A DNA stretch of 64,000 bases, from the NCBI RefSeq assembly GCF_008124885.1, contig NZ_VNHX01000016.1:1-64000 (forward strand), in the 5' to 3' direction. Positions 27,101-34,866 of the stretch are shown here, in pieces (positions within the stretch are counted from its first letter, which is position 1; each line of letters starts with the position of its first letter). The DNA is from Sphingobacterium allocomposti (GTDB lineage Bacteria > Bacteroidota > Bacteroidia > Sphingobacteriales > Sphingobacteriaceae). The translations under genes and the position numbers were made by a program. Under the pieces are notes generated by a model that saw only the letters and a program-made list of their open reading frames with translations, did not search any database and was not told where the DNA came from.

Positions 27101-27546
27101 CGGTCGTCTACGATCTTACCGGCGATGCGGCCCGGCTGTTGCCGCTGTGCTGCCGGACGTCCCGTGCTCCCGTTGTGGATGGGGGAGGTTTCGTACTTTA
27201 CAGCGATGTTTTTCTCTTTGACCGTAAAATGGAAGCCGTCCTGGTTTAATGCCGTGAGTACGGCGCCCAGGGTTTTCTTCCCATTATGCGTATTATCCAG
27301 CACCCTATCGCCGATGGCTTTGTCGTAATAGAATTGGTAGCCGGTCTGTTTTGTTAGCTCCTTGAACAGGGACGCGGCCGTTGTCTTCTGGCCGTAGCTG
27401 ATATTGACGGGTACCTGGATACGTCCGTAGGCTTGGGCAAATAGGGGCGCAGCCGTCAGGAACAATAGATATAGTAAGCTTAGTTTGAGTAGGTGTTTTA
27501 CAGTATTTTTCAATATATCCGTTAGGATAAGAACATAGAATTGCAT
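24193..27546 (-). CDS. TonB-dependent receptor with STN and carboxypeptidase-like domains (not SusC-paired)
   Basis: The 1117-residue protein has a signal peptide (about 18-39, LYLLFLTAAPLFAQA), STN domain (about 45-117), CarboxypepD_reg-like domain (about 140-220), plug (about 235-350) and a barrel ending TGTNITLSFTYNF. The plug has VIVTGSFKKES, RRVSGVTTVDNKYVVVRGLS and DMSAEFSGGQVSVNT. No SusD follows; a beta-helix lipoprotein and a further lipoprotein do. The STN domain and upstream FecR and sigma genes imply ligand-induced transmembrane signalling. The ligand is unknown and need not be a sugar. Confidence 0.93.
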   Translation of the reverse strand: MQFYVLILTDILKNTVKHLLKLSLLYLLFLTAAPLFAQAYGRIQVPVNISYGQKTTAASLFKELTKQTGYQFYYDKAIGDRVLDNTHNGKKTLGAVLTALNQDGFHFTVKEKNIAVKYETSPIHNGSTGRPAAQRQQPGRIAGKIVDDRGEVLIGASIRVLQTNQAMQSSVDGSYAFNVMPGSYTIEVSYVAYQTKRVTQVDVKSGGLTALDIVLRPASSTLDQVIVTGSFKKESTAGLYAQQKNAANVTDGISAEQIARTPDINIGQVLRRVSGVTTVDNKYVVVRGLSERYNQAMIDGVTLPSTSMNRRNFSFDVLPQELVSSVVVNKTATPDMSAEFSGGQVSVNTMDIPTENFTMIAIGSGFNTQSAGKDFLMLGERRGGDYLGLNSSMRKQPEGLQSWHWHTNVNTPPLGPDGDYPPSMPDDLPILPGSDIPYTSLDAIAQSRRIDPNGLRVNRYKTVPFQNGRFAIGRVYDLNSGLRLGFSGGATYRNQQVLVKYNNVRGNYIDPTVNYMDSTENGRGTSYRFNSTVGAALNFGLQGSTFKIALKNMYSRIFDDNFNEAYRVSYGADNHIKYREQFQDPQVTWVRQHKLEGENLLGSSGVKMVYALGISRIGQQVQDQRRLTYRRTALIGQTEYFQTPNIYMPNRLGSDYDFRLWTDVAETDYNWGVSFSKDFLLGPNINTLAKIGYSGWDKRRSLGQIKVIPYTSFSDIDNPIEGGYWDVLAPDRVGAAPGQAYYWPESLNGPTFEGTMQTHAPYLMLDQRFFQKFRLVYGVRAEHYNLDNRQEEYAKKRYGSDYIYYMTVGERNWRLLPSANLSYSLTPQMNIRAAYSKTAIRPDFRETAYFGFYDYELDANISGRQLVSTIIDNVDLRYEWYPQAGEIISVSGFYKKLDAPIELVLTQNSLYSFQNQHAAVNYGVELEFRKSLGFIADRSWLHNLTVFGNGTWLHSEVEAQSLPLPTENFEQRRMPALDRPLFGQVPWIVNAGITYQDAIFGATASYNRSGHRTNTINLNPAMVEYENGRNMLDVQLSAKVWKQKAEIRLNAMNLLNEYMTFYRNIGAYDNIQGENGETPGWKLKEGHNTDYQPEKGDRATYRAKTGTNITLSFTYNF

Positions 27547-27621
27547 ATTTTCGTAAGGTTTTTACAAAATTTGGTTGTTAAAAATCAGAATTACTATGCG
27601 GGACGCGATCCGCTGTTTAAG

Positions 27622-27650
27622 GTGCCGTTTTTCCCGAACGGCACTTTTTT
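27622..27650. terminator. Hairpin between fecR and the TonB receptor gene
   Basis: GTGCCGTT (27622-27629) pairs with AACGGCAC (27637-27644), followed on the plus strand by T6. The flanking genes run on the minus strand, where the stem is preceded rather than followed by the run. It may act as an attenuator, an RNA processing site, or a barrier to antisense transcription. Confidence 0.5.
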
Positions 27651-27662
27651 ATTGTCTCTTTT

Positions 27663-28625
27663 CTACTTTTTCGTCATCATAATTTTATATGTTAAGCTAT
27701 CAGTTTTGGTAAATTGAAGGTCATACGTGTTGGATAGTATGAAAAATATATCTTCGATTTTCTTGTTGTTGAAGTTTCCGTTAATCCAGCGTCGCTTCGT
27801 GTTTTCCCTGTCAAACAGCAGGTTGATGCCGTACCAGGAGCTGATCCGGTACATGGCTTCGTCGAAAGGCACATTTTCGAAGACAAGCCCTTTGGCTACC
27901 GGATTGTTGCCGACAGGGTTGAAGTCGCTCAGGACGACGTCTCCGTCGAGGAATTCGTAAGACTTGCCCGGTGTCAGGACGATAGGCGATATGTTGCGCT
28001 GTTTCGAGATGTTCTCCACCGACACCTTGCCCGTATAGAGGTTTACTTTTTCCCGTCTCACGGATGGGTTGTACTGTACAGTGAAGGAAGTTCCTAGAGC
28101 GGTGGTCTGCAGTTCGCCGGATGCTACCCGGAACGGCCGTTTAGGATCTTTGGCCACCTCAAAGAAGGCTTCCCCCTTGTCCAGGTAAATTCGGCGTTCC
28201 GTCTTTGTAAAGGTTTCTGGGTAACGCAGAACCGAACCGGGAGATACCGTCGCCATGGAGCCGTCGGGAAACGCAATTTGTTTTATCGCATCTTCATTTA
28301 CCGTTACGGTAACGAGGGTCGGAACTTCATGGAACAACGGTGTGTCAAATTTGGTGAAACCGAAATATAACAGAAACATGGCAGCGATGCCGGCGGTTAT
28401 GCGGTAGATCGTGCGGTGCTGCCTTTCCCGGCGCAGCTGGCTCGCATGGGATATTTTGTAGCGGATCATGGAAGCTTCCATTTCCGGAGGAGCCTCCATT
28501 TGGGCATACTTATCGAAATCCGGCTCGCCTCCGTCAAACAGACCGTGATTATCCGGAGCGCCGAACGGTTTGCCGTCGCCGTCTTTTATTTCTTTTCGGT
28601 TTTCTTTGTTTCTATTATCGCTCAT
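27663..28625 (-). CDS. FecR-family anti-sigma factor
   Basis: The 320-residue protein has a cytoplasmic part (1-71), a transmembrane segment at about 72-90 (TIYRITAGIAAMFLLYFGF) and a periplasmic FecR domain. The FecR domain has AFPDGSMATVSPGSVLRYPE, GEAFFEVAKDPKRPF and TALGTSFTVQYN. It ends in a DUF4974-like domain (FENVPFDEAMYRISSWYGIN). It should gate the sigma factor encoded 325 bp upstream and receive the signal from the STN domain of the receptor encoded 116 bp downstream. Its hydrophilic N-terminus is rich in Asn, Lys and Asp. Confidence 0.92.
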   Translation of the reverse strand: MSDNRNKENRKEIKDGDGKPFGAPDNHGLFDGGEPDFDKYAQMEAPPEMEASMIRYKISHASQLRRERQHRTIYRITAGIAAMFLLYFGFTKFDTPLFHEVPTLVTVTVNEDAIKQIAFPDGSMATVSPGSVLRYPETFTKTERRIYLDKGEAFFEVAKDPKRPFRVASGELQTTALGTSFTVQYNPSVRREKVNLYTGKVSVENISKQRNISPIVLTPGKSYEFLDGDVVLSDFNPVGNNPVAKGLVFENVPFDEAMYRISSWYGINLLFDRENTKRRWINGNFNNKKIEDIFFILSNTYDLQFTKTDSLTYKIMMTKK

Positions 28626-28831
28626 TGTTTACGCATTGCCGACGGCTGTTTGTCATCGTCGTCTACTTATACATACAGGAAAACATGCGCGGAAGGTCTA
28701 TCCGGAAGACACGGCCATGAGTCTGACGAGGGGAGTGTGCCGCGACGGCAGCGGGAATGGAATGATGTTGTTTTGTTGTATATATCTGATTTTTAGCTAT
28801 TTGTTAATGTGTAAAGGCGTGTAGTCCTGAC

Positions 28832-28866
28832 AAAAACACCTGGAAAATGCAGGTGTTAAGTTTTTA
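28832..28866. terminator. Terminator-like hairpin between sigma and fecR genes
   Basis: AACACCTG (28835-28842) pairs with CAGGTGTT (28850-28857). T tracts follow on both strands (28861-28865 on plus; the complement of the A5 at 28832-28836 on minus). It would terminate the sigma-factor transcript, so fecR and the receptor genes likely have their own promoter. Confidence 0.7.
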
Positions 28867-28950
28867 TTAATACGATTAAAGTTTTGTTAAGTGTTTTTTT
28901 GGGGGGGACATAGGGGGCTGTTAGATAGGGGGGCAGTATCGGTTGGTTCC

Positions 28951-29508
28951 TCACAGGAATCTTCCGAAACCGCCCAGCGCAGCCATCGTTTTTTTAGCTT
29001 TTATCAGCTGATTCCGGACTGTTGCCTTACTGATGGACAGCTCCTGTGCTATTTCCTCGTAGTTCATGCCAAGTATCCGGGACATGACGAATATGCGGCA
29101 TCTTTTTTCAGGAAGGACTACGCCCAGTTTGTCTACCAGTATCGTCAGATCCATGCGGGCGTGAAGGGCGTCCTCGCCGCCGACCTCATAATCGTCTTTT
29201 AGGCGATCCTGGGAATAGCCGGCCATCTGCTTTTTTTCCTTTTCCATCTCCTTTAACCAGTCTTGTAGTATGCTGTGGGCGATTCTGCGTAGGTATGCCT
29301 CGACGCCTTGTTCGGCGTCGAGGTTCCTCCTGTATTTCCACAGGCGGTTAAAGGTGTCGTTGCTGAGTTCATCGGCGATTTCGTGCCGATTCGTGTTTTT
29401 GTGGAAGTACAACCATATACTCTTATAGTAGGCGTCTATAACGGTGTTGAACGCGCGCTCGTTACCCTTCCGGAGTTCGTGTATGGTGGCTGCATCTACT
29501 TTTTTCAT
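28951..29508 (-). CDS. ECF RNA polymerase sigma-70 factor
   Basis: The 185-residue protein has region 2 (about 15-85, with AFNTVIDAYYKSIWLYFHKN and DELSNDTFNRLWKYR) and region 4 (about 125-178, VLPEKRCRIFVMSRILGMNY and the HTH IAQELSISKATVRNQL). It is paired with the FecR gene downstream. The gene between 29575 and 30927 precedes it on the same strand with a 66-bp gap. Confidence 0.92.
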   Translation of the reverse strand: MKKVDAATIHELRKGNERAFNTVIDAYYKSIWLYFHKNTNRHEIADELSNDTFNRLWKYRRNLDAEQGVEAYLRRIAHSILQDWLKEMEKEKKQMAGYSQDRLKDDYEVGGEDALHARMDLTILVDKLGVVLPEKRCRIFVMSRILGMNYEEIAQELSISKATVRNQLIKAKKTMAALGGFGRFL

Positions 29509-29574
29509 GGTATGTTTAGGTTTTGGTGCTTTTTACGTAACGTTCCTGTCTTATGCTGTATGGTTTCGATCGTT

Positions 29575-30927
29575 TCAGGGGCTGACGATAAAACTGGTAT
29601 TTCTATCCGCGGCTTCTCTGGAATCGTAGAAGATGTGGGGCTCCCGATCGGGGAGTGCTGTGCGTGCCTTTGCGGTGATGCCGTTGATCCTTTCCAGCGC
29701 CTCCCTGATGAGCGGGTCGTCGGGGTGTCCTAACGGGAGAAGCGTTCCGCCGAGTTCATTCCGTTGGATATCTGGCGCCAGTCCCGACGGGTAGTCGCCT
29801 TCGCTGTGGGCGTTGTACAGCTTGAATACGAGTGGTTCTAAGTGCCATGCATTGTTTTTGTTGGCGTTGTTGTCCCTGATGCTGAAAGACGCCATGTCTT
29901 TGCCGAGGGTGGTTTCGCCGATCTGTATGACGGCTGTCCAGGGCCGTAGCGACTGGATCAAAAATTCGGCGGCGGAGGCGGTATGCCTACCTGTCAATAT
30001 AAAAACCCGGCTTAGGGGGAGGCGCATGCTGCGTATCCCGGCGAACGGGAAGGGCGTTCCGCTATAGGTTTTGGCTATGGTTTTTGCGAAGGTTTCCCGG
30101 CGTATGCCTGCACGTTGATTGCCCCTGTACTCGATAAATATGTCGGTATCGTCCACGGGACATAGGGCGGCGGCGAGGGCGGCACATACGCCGACGTCGC
30201 CCCCTGCGTTGTATCGGAGATCGATGATAAGCTCTTTTGCGCCGGCCTGCCGGAAGGCGTCGAACGCCTGCACAAGGTCGTGCCGGTAGCGGCCATCGAA
30301 CGAGTTGTAAAACAGGTATGCTACCGGCGTCGGCGAATCGTTAAACGTCTTATAGAGGTAGACCGGGTTTTCGGATACGGTGCCCGCTGGTATGGTGATC
30401 TTTCCGGCTTCTGCGACATCGAGTGTTATTGAACGCTGTGCAACGGCGGCGCCGATCAGGTTCTGTATGTTGCCGGCTGTAGGCGCGGTGCCGTCGATGT
30501 GTGTGATGCGCTGCCCGCGCTGCAGTCCTGCCGCCGCCGCCCGGGAACCGGGGACTACCAGCGCGACCGTGGCCTGCGGAGCTCCGCCACCAGCGCTGTA
30601 AAGGATCAGCTCCAGTCCAAAGTGCTGCACCGGAGAGGGCAGATAGCTTTCGGGTACAGCGTTATGGTAGATTCTGGAAAACCTATCCTGCGGGTTTTTT
30701 AGCGTCGCAAAGAACGGCAGCGGATCTTTATTGAGATCGGGATTGCGGGGCAGACTGCTGTTCCAGTAGTAGTACACCTGCATGCTGTCAAGTATCCAAT
30801 CGTTGATATATTGGTTGGATCCGGCCGGGTAATCCGGTTCGGGGCCGTCTTTTTTACAGGCGGAAAGAACCAGCACAAGAGCGGTCCAAAGGGCGTTTTT
30901 AAAGTGAAATTTATACCCTGCATCCAT
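29575..30927 (-). CDS. S41-family peptidase lipoprotein with PDZ domain
   Basis: The 450-residue lipoprotein starts MDAGYKFHFKNALWTALVLV, with lipobox Cys24 (VLSAC, followed by KKDGPEPD). It has an N-terminal helical domain (NDWILDSMQVYYYWNSSLP), a PDZ domain (about 110-190, with LVVPGSRAAAAGLQRGQ) and an S41 (tail-specific/CtpA) core. The core shows IDLRYNAGGDVGVCAALAAA, the nucleophile region LTGRHTASAAEF and the Lys region GETTLGKDMAS. This catalytic Ser/Lys layout looks intact. It is probably a periplasmic or surface protease. The start at 30927 is preferred to 30948 because it gives a standard lipoprotein signal. Confidence 0.88.
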   Translation of the reverse strand: MDAGYKFHFKNALWTALVLVLSACKKDGPEPDYPAGSNQYINDWILDSMQVYYYWNSSLPRNPDLNKDPLPFFATLKNPQDRFSRIYHNAVPESYLPSPVQHFGLELILYSAGGGAPQATVALVVPGSRAAAAGLQRGQRITHIDGTAPTAGNIQNLIGAAVAQRSITLDVAEAGKITIPAGTVSENPVYLYKTFNDSPTPVAYLFYNSFDGRYRHDLVQAFDAFRQAGAKELIIDLRYNAGGDVGVCAALAAALCPVDDTDIFIEYRGNQRAGIRRETFAKTIAKTYSGTPFPFAGIRSMRLPLSRVFILTGRHTASAAEFLIQSLRPWTAVIQIGETTLGKDMASFSIRDNNANKNNAWHLEPLVFKLYNAHSEGDYPSGLAPDIQRNELGGTLLPLGHPDDPLIREALERINGITAKARTALPDREPHIFYDSREAADRNTSFIVSP

Positions 30928-31034
30928 AGCGTAGATAACTAGCACCACAAATCTACTATATGCAAAGTAAATTAATTGTTAAGTTATGGGGTGCGTGTTA
31001 ATCTTTTTATTAAGAAATATCAAACCGGTTGTAG

Positions 31035-31073
31035 AAAAAGGGATAGCGGCGGATTAGCGCGATCCGCCGCTAT
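31035..31073 (-). terminator. Rho-independent terminator of the surface lipoprotein gene
   Basis: ATAGCGGCGGAT (31043-31054) pairs perfectly with ATCCGCCGCTAT (31062-31073). On the minus strand the stem is followed by CC and T5. It lies 46 bp past the stop of the gene at 31120-32217. Confidence 0.88.
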
Positions 31074-31119
31074 GCAGATATTTACTTCTGCAAAATGAGA
31101 CAAGACGATTCTTTTTTTT

Positions 31120-32217
31120 CTACCCATTCTCCATGGCCAATGTCAAGTCGGTTACGAATTCCAGCCCCGTGGTGGTATGTGCTTTGACAATGATCTTATA
31201 CCGTCCGGCCTCTAAAGTATTGTTCTGTCTGACCGTGACGGATCCGGTCCCGGCGTTGATCCTGAATATCTCATCTTTATTGTCGTATGGTCTTCCGTCT
31301 TTTTCGATGGACACGATGCTAAATGCCGATCGGTATGTTTCGGGGTATAACACGGGCGCTGCCGAGGTGTAGCTATTGGATAGCCCGATATGTATGAGAT
31401 TGAGCAAAATAGTGAGGTTGTATTCAGGGTAGTAGGAGCCGTAGAAGAACTTGATCTGCGGAATAAAAATCACGCGGAATGTTGTCGATGCTACGGGAAA
31501 TCCGTCTTTCAGGAGTGCGGGGGTAAGGTCGTAGCTCACTTCTGCCTCCTTTTTGGGGTCGCCGGCTGTACTGTTGAATACGATTGTGTTTTCCTCTATG
31601 ACGGCAACCGGCTGACCTTCGTTCTGCGCGGAAAGGTGCCACTCCAAACCTTCCGTCGCAATATCGGGCGATCCGAGCGTAAAGGTAGGAGCGACGTCGC
31701 TATACAGGGCATAAGCGTACGGGATTTCACCGTTGTTTTGTAAGCCCTGTACCTGCACACTTCGGGGCGCTACCGTCAGGGAGATGGTTTCTTTGCCCAC
31801 GGTGGTTCCGTTGTCCATGAGGGCAACGACTGTCACGCGATAATCTTCGGGTAGGGTGACGCCGGTGGTTACCGATTGTACGCCGTTTGGATATATCGCA
31901 CGGCTGTTTATATATATCTGGCCTTTTTTTGTGTCCAGGCGTACGGCCTGAATGAGTTTGTCGTGCAGGCTGCCCGCGCCCACTGCTACATTTTCGGTTT
32001 CATCAAACCGGATCTGAAATGTGAGGTTCTGCTCCCCTGAGGCTACCGCCGGTATCGTGATGGTCGTCTCGGCCCCGTAATCGAGGTGTATGGCTTCGGG
32101 AAGATCGAGCTGAACGGAGAGGTCCTGCGGCGCGTCGTCTTTGGTGCAGGAGGTGACGGCCGACATGAGCCATACGAGGCAACAGGAAATGGTCAATAGC
32201 TTAATATAAGTTTTCAT
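31120..32217 (-). CDS. Surface lipoprotein of unknown function, divergent to a ZnuD-like receptor
   Basis: The 365-residue lipoprotein has lipobox Cys24 (AVTSC) followed by TKDDAPQD, an acidic signal typical for surface export. The mature part reads as three or four Ig/cadherin-like beta domains (HLDYGAETTITIPAVASGEQ; YRVTVVALMDNGTTVGKETI; INAGTGSVTVRQNNTLEAG). It shares an 87-bp promoter region with the TonB receptor on the other strand, so the two are probably co-regulated. No enzymatic motif was seen. ATG 32217 was preferred to 32223 and 32265. Confidence 0.75.
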   Translation of the reverse strand: MKTYIKLLTISCCLVWLMSAVTSCTKDDAPQDLSVQLDLPEAIHLDYGAETTITIPAVASGEQNLTFQIRFDETENVAVGAGSLHDKLIQAVRLDTKKGQIYINSRAIYPNGVQSVTTGVTLPEDYRVTVVALMDNGTTVGKETISLTVAPRSVQVQGLQNNGEIPYAYALYSDVAPTFTLGSPDIATEGLEWHLSAQNEGQPVAVIEENTIVFNSTAGDPKKEAEVSYDLTPALLKDGFPVASTTFRVIFIPQIKFFYGSYYPEYNLTILLNLIHIGLSNSYTSAAPVLYPETYRSAFSIVSIEKDGRPYDNKDEIFRINAGTGSVTVRQNNTLEAGRYKIIVKAHTTTGLEFVTDLTLAMENG

Positions 32218-32234
32218 AAACATAAAATTTTCGG

Positions 32235-32300
32235 CGAAGGTAGCACATATATTTAATAAATGCAATATTGTTGCGTTAGTGAATTCTTTTTTTAAATTTG
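32235..32300. promoter_or_regulatory. Divergent promoter pair with one shared operator-like palindrome
   Basis: ATGCAATATTGTTGCGT (32260-32276) is an imperfect palindrome (ATGCAA-N5-TTGCGT). On the plus strand TTG 32271-32273 lies 19 bp before TAAATTTG (32293-32300), an exact -7 box. On the minus strand TTG (complement of 32263-32265) lies about 20 bp before TACCTTCG (complement of 32235-32242). Both -33 elements therefore fall inside the palindrome. One repressor bound there would silence both genes. A Zur/Fur-family protein is an inference from the receptor type. Confidence 0.6.
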
Positions 32301-32304
32301 CACC

Positions 32305-34728
32305 ATGGTTTCAATATGTAGGACGGACATAGGCCTGAGGCACTATCCTAACGTTATCCGGTATACCTGTTTGTCGGCCTTGGTGGCCCTGCATGCCGCG
32401 GCCGGCGCGCAGGAGAAAATGAGGTCTGACTCGCTGAAGAATATCGACCTGCTTCCGGCTGTTGCTGTGGCGGGTCTGCCGCGGCTGGACGGCGTGGTGT
32501 CGCTCGACCGGCGCACGTTGGATGTCGTGCAGGGCCGCACGCTGGGAGAGACGCTGAGCCGGGTGCCCGGCGTGCAGCAATCGTACTATGGGCCCAATTC
32601 GGGAGCTCCCGTAGTACGGAGCATGAGCGGTAATCGGGTGAAGGTACTCGCAGACGGGGTGGCGTACCACGACCTATCAGGTATCAGTCCGAATCTGAAC
32701 ATCAATGTGGATATGGACAATCTCGCCGAAGTGGAGGTGAATAAAACCGGAGCAAGCGTGCGCTACGGTGGCAAGGCTATCGGCGGGGCGGTTAATATGA
32801 AAGATAATACAATTCCCGGCGAACGTTTTGCGCGCCGCTTTCAGGGACGGGTACGGGTTGAGGGCGGGACCAATAGCGGACACCGGCAGGCAGTCGATCT
32901 GAACGGGAACCTTGGCGATCGCTGGGCGTGGCATATCGGCGGTATGAACCAACAGCACGGCGACCTGAAAATACCGGGAAACACTAAAGCTCCCCTTGCA
33001 TATGACCCAGCTATTGATCACCTGACACAGGTGTTGGCGCAGGTACATGTAGACGCAGAGACCACGCGTAACCTGACGCTGTATCCCTACATTAGCCAAT
33101 TTGTGCTGGACCATATGCATGACCCGCGGTGGGGGCTGTCGGAGGCTGATCTTTATACGTTTCAGGCGTATTCGGTGATCGATGGGGTGGAGGTTCCGAA
33201 CCCGAAGAATGAACTGTTTGTTCCCGGACAGGATCCGAATACGCCCTTTTATACGACGGTGGTGAAAGGCATTTACGATTATGTACCTGTGACGCGTGGC
33301 ATCATGCCCAATAGTCATGCAGACAGCCGCTCGGTGAATTTGGGAACGAGCTATATCGGGGAGGATCTCCGCGTGGGCGTGGGCTACCGCGCGTTGGAGG
33401 GATATTATGGTGTTCCCGGTTTCGCGATGGCTACCAAACAGGGGCATACCCATGGTGCGGCCAGGCCGGCTCCCGCGTATGCGCCGATCAATACAAGGGC
33501 GCTCTCTCATAGTGTGCTTCTCCATGCAGCCTTCGTACCGGCATCCCGCGCGGTTGAATCGTTGCGTCTGCATTATGTAACGCAGTATGCGGACGACCGC
33601 GAGTTGGTCGGGATTTATCGGGTAAATAAGATTAACAGTAACCGGCATGCTTTGCGGGCAGAAGTGGAACAGCGTGCGCTGAGGTGCTGGAGGGGGATGA
33701 GCGGAGCGGATTTTTCCTACCTAAAGATGCGTGGAGATGGGGTGCAGCGGTATCTGCCGGACAACCTTAGCCGTGAATGGGGCGTTTTTACATGGCAACA
33801 GGTGGAGCTCGACAGGCTTGCCCTGGGACTGGGGTACCGCCACGACTGGGTAGCCAGGCGGGCGATGCCGGATCCCGGCTATAAGACCAGCCGTGGATTA
33901 GCCGGCGGGAAACTATCCGGAAGGAACTTCGGACTGCATCATTTGTCGGCTGACCTGCAGTGGAAGGTGTGGAAAATGGCGTTCGTGAAGGGTTCGTATA
34001 GCCATGCCGAGCGGGCGCCGGAGGTGAATGAGCTGTATGCCGGAAATGACCATTTTGCTATTATGCTGGAGGAAAACGGAGACGACCGTTTGCCGAAGGA
34101 GGTTGCACGGACTTACGAGGTGGGCGGCGGACTGCAGGGGGACACGTGGCGTCTGACGGCCACATACTACCATACGATGTTTGAAGATTACCTTTATCTG
34201 GCCCACACGGGCTTATCCCGCTCTGGCGGATTTCTTGTAAAGGAATGGCGCGCATCGGATACGGAAATTACGGGATGGGAAGCGGAGGCCGCTCATCGAT
34301 GGTCCTGGGGTGAACGCGGTGCGTTGGAAGTAGCCTCGTTCTTTGATCTGGTTAAGAACAAAAACACGTCGGATGACCGAATGCGTAAATGGGCCGAGGG
34401 CGACTTCATGCCGAATCTGCCGACAAGCCGGTACGGCGTGTCGGTGGCTGTACAGGTCGACGGATGGCGCATCAATGGCTCTTTCGACCGATATCTGAAG
34501 CAGCGCTATCTCGGGAAGAATATCAATCCGGAACCGCCTATGCCACCCTATTCGATGTTGGCCGCACGTATCGCCCACCCATTCCGGATTATCGGATATG
34601 TGGCTGAGTGCTATGTTTCGGGAAATAACCTGCTCGATTCCGAAGCCCGGCCACAGAACTCTTTTCTGAAATATCTGGCTCCGCTTCCCGGCCGTAATCT
34701 GTCGCTTGGTGTCAACGTGCTCCTGTAA
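32305..34728 (+). CDS. TonB-dependent receptor, ZnuD-like (possible zinc uptake)
   Basis: The 807-residue protein has a late signal peptide (hydrophobic stretch about 20-36, ending AGAQ), a plug (about 50-165) and a beta-barrel. Plug blocks are GRTLGETLSRVPGVQQSYYG, GNRVKVLADGVAYHDLSG and SVRYGGKAIGGAVNMKDNTI. MNQQHGDLKIPG, MPNSHADSRSVNLGTSYIG, YYGVPGFAMATKQGHTHG and several His clusters resemble the ZnuD/zinc-receptor subgroup. This is family knowledge without a search. No STN or CarboxypepD domain is present, unlike the other two receptors. The proposed promoter would start transcription close to the ATG. The gene is divergent to a surface lipoprotein. Confidence 0.85.
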   Translation: MVSICRTDIGLRHYPNVIRYTCLSALVALHAAAGAQEKMRSDSLKNIDLLPAVAVAGLPRLDGVVSLDRRTLDVVQGRTLGETLSRVPGVQQSYYGPNSGAPVVRSMSGNRVKVLADGVAYHDLSGISPNLNINVDMDNLAEVEVNKTGASVRYGGKAIGGAVNMKDNTIPGERFARRFQGRVRVEGGTNSGHRQAVDLNGNLGDRWAWHIGGMNQQHGDLKIPGNTKAPLAYDPAIDHLTQVLAQVHVDAETTRNLTLYPYISQFVLDHMHDPRWGLSEADLYTFQAYSVIDGVEVPNPKNELFVPGQDPNTPFYTTVVKGIYDYVPVTRGIMPNSHADSRSVNLGTSYIGEDLRVGVGYRALEGYYGVPGFAMATKQGHTHGAARPAPAYAPINTRALSHSVLLHAAFVPASRAVESLRLHYVTQYADDRELVGIYRVNKINSNRHALRAEVEQRALRCWRGMSGADFSYLKMRGDGVQRYLPDNLSREWGVFTWQQVELDRLALGLGYRHDWVARRAMPDPGYKTSRGLAGGKLSGRNFGLHHLSADLQWKVWKMAFVKGSYSHAERAPEVNELYAGNDHFAIMLEENGDDRLPKEVARTYEVGGGLQGDTWRLTATYYHTMFEDYLYLAHTGLSRSGGFLVKEWRASDTEITGWEAEAAHRWSWGERGALEVASFFDLVKNKNTSDDRMRKWAEGDFMPNLPTSRYGVSVAVQVDGWRINGSFDRYLKQRYLGKNINPEPPMPPYSMLAARIAHPFRIIGYVAECYVSGNNLLDSEARPQNSFLKYLAPLPGRNLSLGVNVLL

Positions 34729-34866
34729 CAATGCGATACGCTGACGCCTTGAACACTTTTATGGAGGCAGCTGCTGAAAACGGTGCTTATTGTTGACACG
34801 TTTCCCACGCGGCAAAACGGTTGGGTACTTACGATTGTTCGTACAGTGGATAGAAAGATTAGAAAG

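Noticed and set aside
26329..27249. 306-codon plus-strand ORF
   Set aside because: It lies fully inside the STN, carboxypeptidase-like and plug-coding region of the TonB receptor on the other strand. Its protein shows no family motif.
32677..33648. 323-codon minus-strand ORF
   Set aside because: It is antisense to the ZnuD-like receptor gene and has an atypical Arg/His-rich composition.
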